From Oceanicola granulosus HTCC2516 (GTDB lineage: Bacteria; Pseudomonadota; Alphaproteobacteria; Rhodobacterales; Rhodobacteraceae): a DNA stretch of 52,182 nt. The stretch is from assembly GCF_000153305.1 (NCBI RefSeq), contig NZ_CH724107.1, forward strand, positions 548,832 to 601,013. Reading direction: 5' to 3'. The position numbers and the translations under genes are program-made. Positions within the stretch are counted from its first letter, which is position 1. Each line of letters begins with the position of its first letter. The notes below the pieces were generated by a model, which had not been told where the DNA came from, searched no databases, and saw only the letters and a list, made by a program, of their open reading frames with translations. Below, piece after piece: positions 48,520 to 52,182 of the stretch.

Positions 48520-49560
48520 TCAGACCCCCACCGCCCAGCGGGCCCAGAAGCCGCCGAGCACCTCGAACTTGGCGAGGAACGACACGATCACCACCCAGGC
48601 GAGCGACAGGGGCAGGAAGACCTTCCAGCCCAGCCGCATCAGCTGGTCGTAGCGGTAGCGCGGGGTGATGGCCTTCACCATCGCGAACATGAAGAAGACG
48701 AGGAACATCTTCAGCGTCATCCAGAGGATGCCGTCGGGCAGGCCCGGGATGGGCGACAGCCAGCCGCCGAAGAACAGGATCGAGACCAGCGCGCACATCA
48801 GGAACACGGTCATCAGTTCGCCGATCATGAAGAGCAGGAACGGCGTCGATGAGTATTCCACCTGGTAGCCGGCCACGAGCTCGGATTCGGCCTCGGGCAG
48901 GTCGAACGGCGGGCGGTTCGTCTCGGCGAGCGCCGAGATGAAGAACAGGAACAGCATCGGGAAGTGCGGCAGCCAGTACCAGTTGAGCAGGCCGAGGTCG
49001 CCGTCCTGGGCGCGCACGATCTCGCTGAGATTGAGCGAGCCGGTCGAGATGATGACGCCGACGATGATCAGGCCGATGGAGACCTCGTAGGAAATCATCT
49101 GCGCGGCCGAGCGCAGCGAGCCGAGGAACGGGTACTTCGAGTTCGATGCCCAGCCGCCCATGACCACGCCGTAGACCTCGAGCGAGGAGATCGCGAACAC
49201 GTAGAGGATGGCGACGTTGAGGTCGGCGAGCACCCAGCCGTCGCCGAACGGGATCACCGCCCAGGCGATGATCGGCAGGATGAAGGCGATCATCGGCGCG
49301 ATGAAGAACACCGACTTGTCGGCGCCGGCGGGGACGACGATCTCCTTGACGACGTACTTCAGCAGGTCGGCGAAGGATTGCAGCAGGCCCCAGGGCCCGA
49401 CGACGTTGGGCCCGCGCCGCATCTGCACCGCCGCCCAGACTTTGCGGTCGGCGTACATCAGGAACGCTAGGCTGACGAAGATCGGAACGATGATCAGCAG
49501 GCACTGTCCCAGCACCAGCAGGAAGATTCCGAGGTAAGTTTCGGTGAAGAACTCGACCAT
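48520..49560 (-). CDS. nuoH: NADH-quinone oxidoreductase subunit H
   Basis: NuoH (346 aa) forms much of the quinone-binding chamber of complex I. Eight or more helices are visible, with [22 protein letters not shown] (quinone-chamber loop), [23 protein letters not shown], and [20 protein letters not shown], the invariant acidic loop. The length is normal. It lies 12 bases downstream of the lipoprotein gene and 40 bases before nuoI. Confidence 0.97.
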   Translation of the reverse strand: MVEFFTETYLGIFLLVLGQCLLIIVPIFVSLAFLMYADRKVWAAVQMRRGPNVVGPWGLLQSFADLLKYVVKEIVVPAGADKSVFFIAPMIAFILPIIAWAVIPFGDGWVLADLNVAILYVFAISSLEVYGVVMGGWASNSKYPFLGSLRSAAQMISYEVSIGLIIVGVIISTGSLNLSEIVRAQDGDLGLLNWYWLPHFPMLFLFFISALAETNRPPFDLPEAESELVAGYQVEYSSTPFLLFMIGELMTVFLMCALVSILFFGGWLSPIPGLPDGILWMTLKMFLVFFMFAMVKAITPRYRYDQLMRLGWKVFLPLSLAWVVIVSFLAKFEVLGGFWARWAVGV

Positions 49561-49572
49561 CTCGTCCCTTTC

Positions 49573-49971
49573 TCAGACCGTCGGCACGCCGGTCAATTCG
49601 CAATCGGCCACGGCCACCTCGGCGTCGATCGTGCTGGCCCCGCGGGGCAGCGCCGGCGAGATGGTGTAAACAGCATCCGCGCGCCAGATTCCACCCTGTT
49701 CCGCGACCTGCGTGCGCACGTGACGGGCAAAGCCGTAGCCGCGGATCAGGGCGTATTGGGCGGCGGCGCACTCGGCGTAGCGCAGCACGTCGTCGGCGTC
49801 GCGCGCGCCGGTCATCGACACGCGGAAATTCACGAGGTCGTCGTCGAGCATGAAGGTCGACACGCCCCGGTAGCCCGGCTCGAACGGCGCGGGCTCGGGC
49901 GCGGCCCGGCCGGCGGCGTCGGAACAGCCGCCGAGGGCTGCGAGAGCGCCCGACATCAGCAGCGCGCGCAC
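49573..49971 (-). CDS. Small lipoprotein between nuoG and nuoH
   Basis: This 132-aa protein has a lipoprotein signal: MRALLMSGALAALGGCS, with lipobox LGGC at Cys16. The mature part is a single small domain with two further cysteines (Cys68 in AECAAAQYALIRGYGF and Cys124 in VADCEL) that could form a disulfide outside the membrane. The AEYAL-x-RGYGFAR-like stretch recalls small CC0125-like lipoproteins, but I do not assign a family. GTG 49971 is supported by GGAG 7 bases upstream inside the nuoG end; ATG 49956 is the alternative. It is co-translated with complex I. Confidence 0.75.
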   Translation of the reverse strand: MRALLMSGALAALGGCSDAAGRAAPEPAPFEPGYRGVSTFMLDDDLVNFRVSMTGARDADDVLRYAECAAAQYALIRGYGFARHVRTQVAEQGGIWRADAVYTISPALPRGASTIDAEVAVADCELTGVPTV

Positions 49972-49975
49972 CCGT

Positions 49976-52000
49976 CTACTCCGCCGCCAGCGCCGCCTGC
50001 CCGCGCGCCTTGGCGTTGGCGGACAGCTCCGCCATCAGCGCCGAGGCCCGCGCGATCGGGTTGGTGAGGTAGTGGTCGCGGATCGCGTAGGCGAAATCGC
50101 CGTCGCCGAGGTCGTTGCCGACCGCGACGTCGGTGCGCTCGGGCGTGTCGAGTTCGTCGATCCGCGCGAGGTGGGGCACCTCGGCGACGAGCTTCTGGCG
50201 CAGCTGCGCGATGCTGTCGAACGGCAGCGCGGCGCCGATCTCCCCCGACAGAGCGCGCAGGATCGCCCAGTTCTCCTTGGCCTCGCCCGGCGCGAAGCCG
50301 GCGCGCAGCGCGAGCTGCGGGCGGCCCTCGAGGTTGACGAACAGGCCCGGCTCCTCGGTGTAGGCGGCGCCCGGCAGGATGATGTCGGCGCGGTGGGCGC
50401 CACGATCGCCGTGGCTGCCCTGGTAGATCACGAAGGGCCCCGGCGCGAGGTCGATCTCGTCGGCGCCGAGGTTGTAGACGACGTCCGCGCCCTCGAGCGC
50501 GGCATTCATGCCGCCCTCGGTGAACGCGCCCACGTCGAGCGCCCCGACCCGTCCGGCGGCGGTGTGCAGCACGAGGATGCGCGCGTCGGTGGCGGCGGCG
50601 GCCTTGACGACGTGCGCCCAGACGTCGGCGGCGTCGTCGCCGCTCAGGGCGCCCATGCCGACGATGATGAGGCTGTTGGAGGTGTTCTCGCCGTCGTGCT
50701 CGATATTGGCGAACTTCGTCAGCGCCTTGCGGCCGTTGCCGAGGTGCGTGACGTCGTAGCCGAGGTCGCGCTCGGGGCCGATGAGGGCGATTTCCGCGCC
50801 GCGCAGCCACGCCTTGCGGATGCGCGCGTGCAGCACCGGGGCCTCGTCGGCGGGGTTGGTGCCGATCAGTACGATGTCGTCGGCGCTCTCGATGTCCTCG
50901 ATGGCGGCGTTGCCGATGTAGCCGAAGCGGCTGTCGGTGCCGACCATCGCGCCGTCGGTGCGGCACTCGACCTGCCCGCCGAGCCCGGTGACCAGCTGCT
51001 TGAGCGCGAACGCCGCCTCGACCGGGGCGAGATCGCCCACCAGGCCGGCGACCCTGCCGGCGCCCTTGAGCCGGGCGGCGGCGGCGGCGAGCGCCTCGGG
51101 CCAGGTCGCGGGGCGCAGCTTGCCGTTCTCGCGGATGTAGGGCTTGTCGAGCCGCTGCCGGCGCAGGCCGTCCCAGACGAAGCGGGTCTTGTCGGAGATC
51201 CACTCCTCGTTCACGCCGTCATGGTTGCGCGGCAGGATCCGCATCACTTCCCGGCCCTTGGTGTCGACGCGGATGTTGGAGCCGAGCGCGTCCATCACGT
51301 CGACCGTCTCGGTCTTGGACAGCTCCCAGGGGCGGGCGGTGAAGGCGTAGGGCTTGGAGACCAGCGCGCCGACCGGGCAGAGGTCGATGATGTTGCCCTG
51401 CAGGTTCGAATGCAGCGTCTGGTTGAGGTAGGAGGTGATCTCGGCGTCCTCGCCGCGACCGGTCTGGCCCATCTGGTGGATGCCGGCGACCTCGGTGGTG
51501 AAGCGCACGCAGCGGGTGCAGGAGATGCAGCGCGTCATGTGGGTCTCGACCAACGGGCCGAGGTTGAGGTCCTCGGTGGCGCGCTTGGGCTCGCGGTAGC
51601 GCGAGAAGTCGACGCCGTAGGCCATCGCCTGGTCCTGCAGGTCGCACTCGCCGCCCTGGTCGCAGATCGGGCAGTCGAGCGGGTGGTTGATGAGCAGGAA
51701 CTCCATCACCCCCTCGCGGGCCTTCTTGACCATCGGCGAGTTGGTCCGCACCTGCGGCGCCGCGCCGTCCTTGCCGGGGCGCAGGTCGCGCACCTGCATG
51801 GCGCAGGAGGCGGCCGGCTTGGGCGGGCCGCCGACGACCTCGACGAGGCACATCCGGCAGTTGCCGGCGATCGACAGCCGCTCGTGGTAGCAGAACCGGG
51901 GGATCTCGATGCCGGCCTCTTCGCAGGCCTGGATCAGGGTCATCGCCCCGGGCACCTCGATCTCGTTTCCATCGATGACGACTTTGCGCAGGTCGGACAT
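49976..52000 (-). CDS. nuoG: NADH-quinone oxidoreductase subunit G
   Basis: NuoG (674 aa) carries several iron-sulfur clusters of the peripheral arm. The 2Fe-2S site is Cys37, Cys48, Cys51 and Cys66 ([20 protein letters not shown]). The HxxxCxxCxxxxxC site is His106, Cys110, Cys113 and Cys119. A 4Fe-4S site is formed by Cys158, Cys161, Cys164 and Cys208. The C-terminal molybdopterin-oxidoreductase-like domain has lost cofactor binding, as usual. It is at the right edge, so nuoA-F probably lie further upstream. Confidence 0.96.
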   Translation of the reverse strand: MSDLRKVVIDGNEIEVPGAMTLIQACEEAGIEIPRFCYHERLSIAGNCRMCLVEVVGGPPKPAASCAMQVRDLRPGKDGAAPQVRTNSPMVKKAREGVMEFLLINHPLDCPICDQGGECDLQDQAMAYGVDFSRYREPKRATEDLNLGPLVETHMTRCISCTRCVRFTTEVAGIHQMGQTGRGEDAEITSYLNQTLHSNLQGNIIDLCPVGALVSKPYAFTARPWELSKTETVDVMDALGSNIRVDTKGREVMRILPRNHDGVNEEWISDKTRFVWDGLRRQRLDKPYIRENGKLRPATWPEALAAAAARLKGAGRVAGLVGDLAPVEAAFALKQLVTGLGGQVECRTDGAMVGTDSRFGYIGNAAIEDIESADDIVLIGTNPADEAPVLHARIRKAWLRGAEIALIGPERDLGYDVTHLGNGRKALTKFANIEHDGENTSNSLIIVGMGALSGDDAADVWAHVVKAAAATDARILVLHTAAGRVGALDVGAFTEGGMNAALEGADVVYNLGADEIDLAPGPFVIYQGSHGDRGAHRADIILPGAAYTEEPGLFVNLEGRPQLALRAGFAPGEAKENWAILRALSGEIGAALPFDSIAQLRQKLVAEVPHLARIDELDTPERTDVAVGNDLGDGDFAYAIRDHYLTNPIARASALMAELSANAKARGQAALAAE

Positions 52001-52182
52001 GGGAGGGCCCTTCGGTGCTGATCCTCGTGCAGCGCCGGCCCAAGCCCGGGCGGCGCCGCTTCGGGACTGCTACTAGCGCGGCTTTTCCGGCGATGCCAGC
52101 CTGACCCCGCCTCACGGGCTGGAAAAAGTGCCGCGCCCGGTGGGGTTGGGCGCGAGGGGTCGCGATGACGTCCCGTAGGCCG
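52001..52182. other. Right-edge region upstream of nuoG, no gene called
   Basis: These 182 bases precede nuoG. No minus-strand reading frame here has a convincing start or family match, though one frame ends at a TGA near 52113 and could be the tail of a gene beyond the window. In Rhodobacterales a small extra gene often separates nuoF and nuoG. Confidence 0.4.

Overview
The window is a gene-dense, very GC-rich (roughly 70 percent by eye) stretch of chromosome from an alphaproteobacterium, most likely Rhodobacterales (Rhodobacter/Roseobacter group). The evidence is the nuo operon with small extra genes between nuoG/H, I/J and J/K and the tail nuoN-birA-coaX-RNase J; a prolyl-tRNA synthetase without the bacterial editing domain; HdaA, GapR (DUF2312), Usg and a Hint_2 protein; Tat-exported TRAP and peptide-type binding proteins; and downstream elements of the kind seen after many Rhodobacterales genes. 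I see no rRNA or tRNA gene, prophage, transposase, CRISPR array or biosynthetic cluster.

Layout. 1-8.5 kb: lolD and the LolC/E permease, an orphan peptide-type binding protein, a ThuA-like protein, DUF2937, proS, and a divergent cupin/LysR pair. 8.6-15.1 kb: AI-2E-type permease, hdaA overlapping ppk, and convergent mrcA (PBP1A). 15.2-22.6 kb: a methyltransferase, usg, gyrA, a DUF1801 protein, a DoxX-like membrane protein, trmFO and gluQ. 22.7-29.5 kb: a TRAP transporter of the TakP/FcbT1 kind with enlarged permeases, divergent from a Cache-domain histidine kinase and NarL-type regulator. 29.5-37.3 kb: a REP array, gapR, a small membrane protein, an orphan ABC ATPase, a divergent SDR/Hint pair, prfC, osmC and an RhlE-type helicase. 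37.4-52.0 kb, all on the minus strand: nuoG, lipoprotein, nuoH, nuoI, CMD-family gene, nuoJ, periplasmic protein, possible small ORF, nuoK, L, M, N, birA, coaX, rnj.

How the parts work together. Complex I subunits and four extra small reading frames are packed with 4-base overlaps, so the extras are probably translated with complex I. The TRAP operon and the two-component system face each other across a 243-bp region holding a NarL-style 7-2-7 inverted heptamer pair at the likely dctP promoter, which suggests the sensor controls transport. Housekeeping genes dominate elsewhere.

No wholly new system is obvious. The most unusual signals are: an acidic NuoL insertion containing a 42-bp tandem duplication; the uncharacterised nuo-operon proteins; the enlarged TRAP permeases with their predicted operator; a long 5' leader hairpin before the RhlE helicase; a perfect 12-bp stem containing the start codon of the gene after gyrA; an SDR and a Hint protein with altered catalytic positions; and several families of palindromic intergenic repeats.
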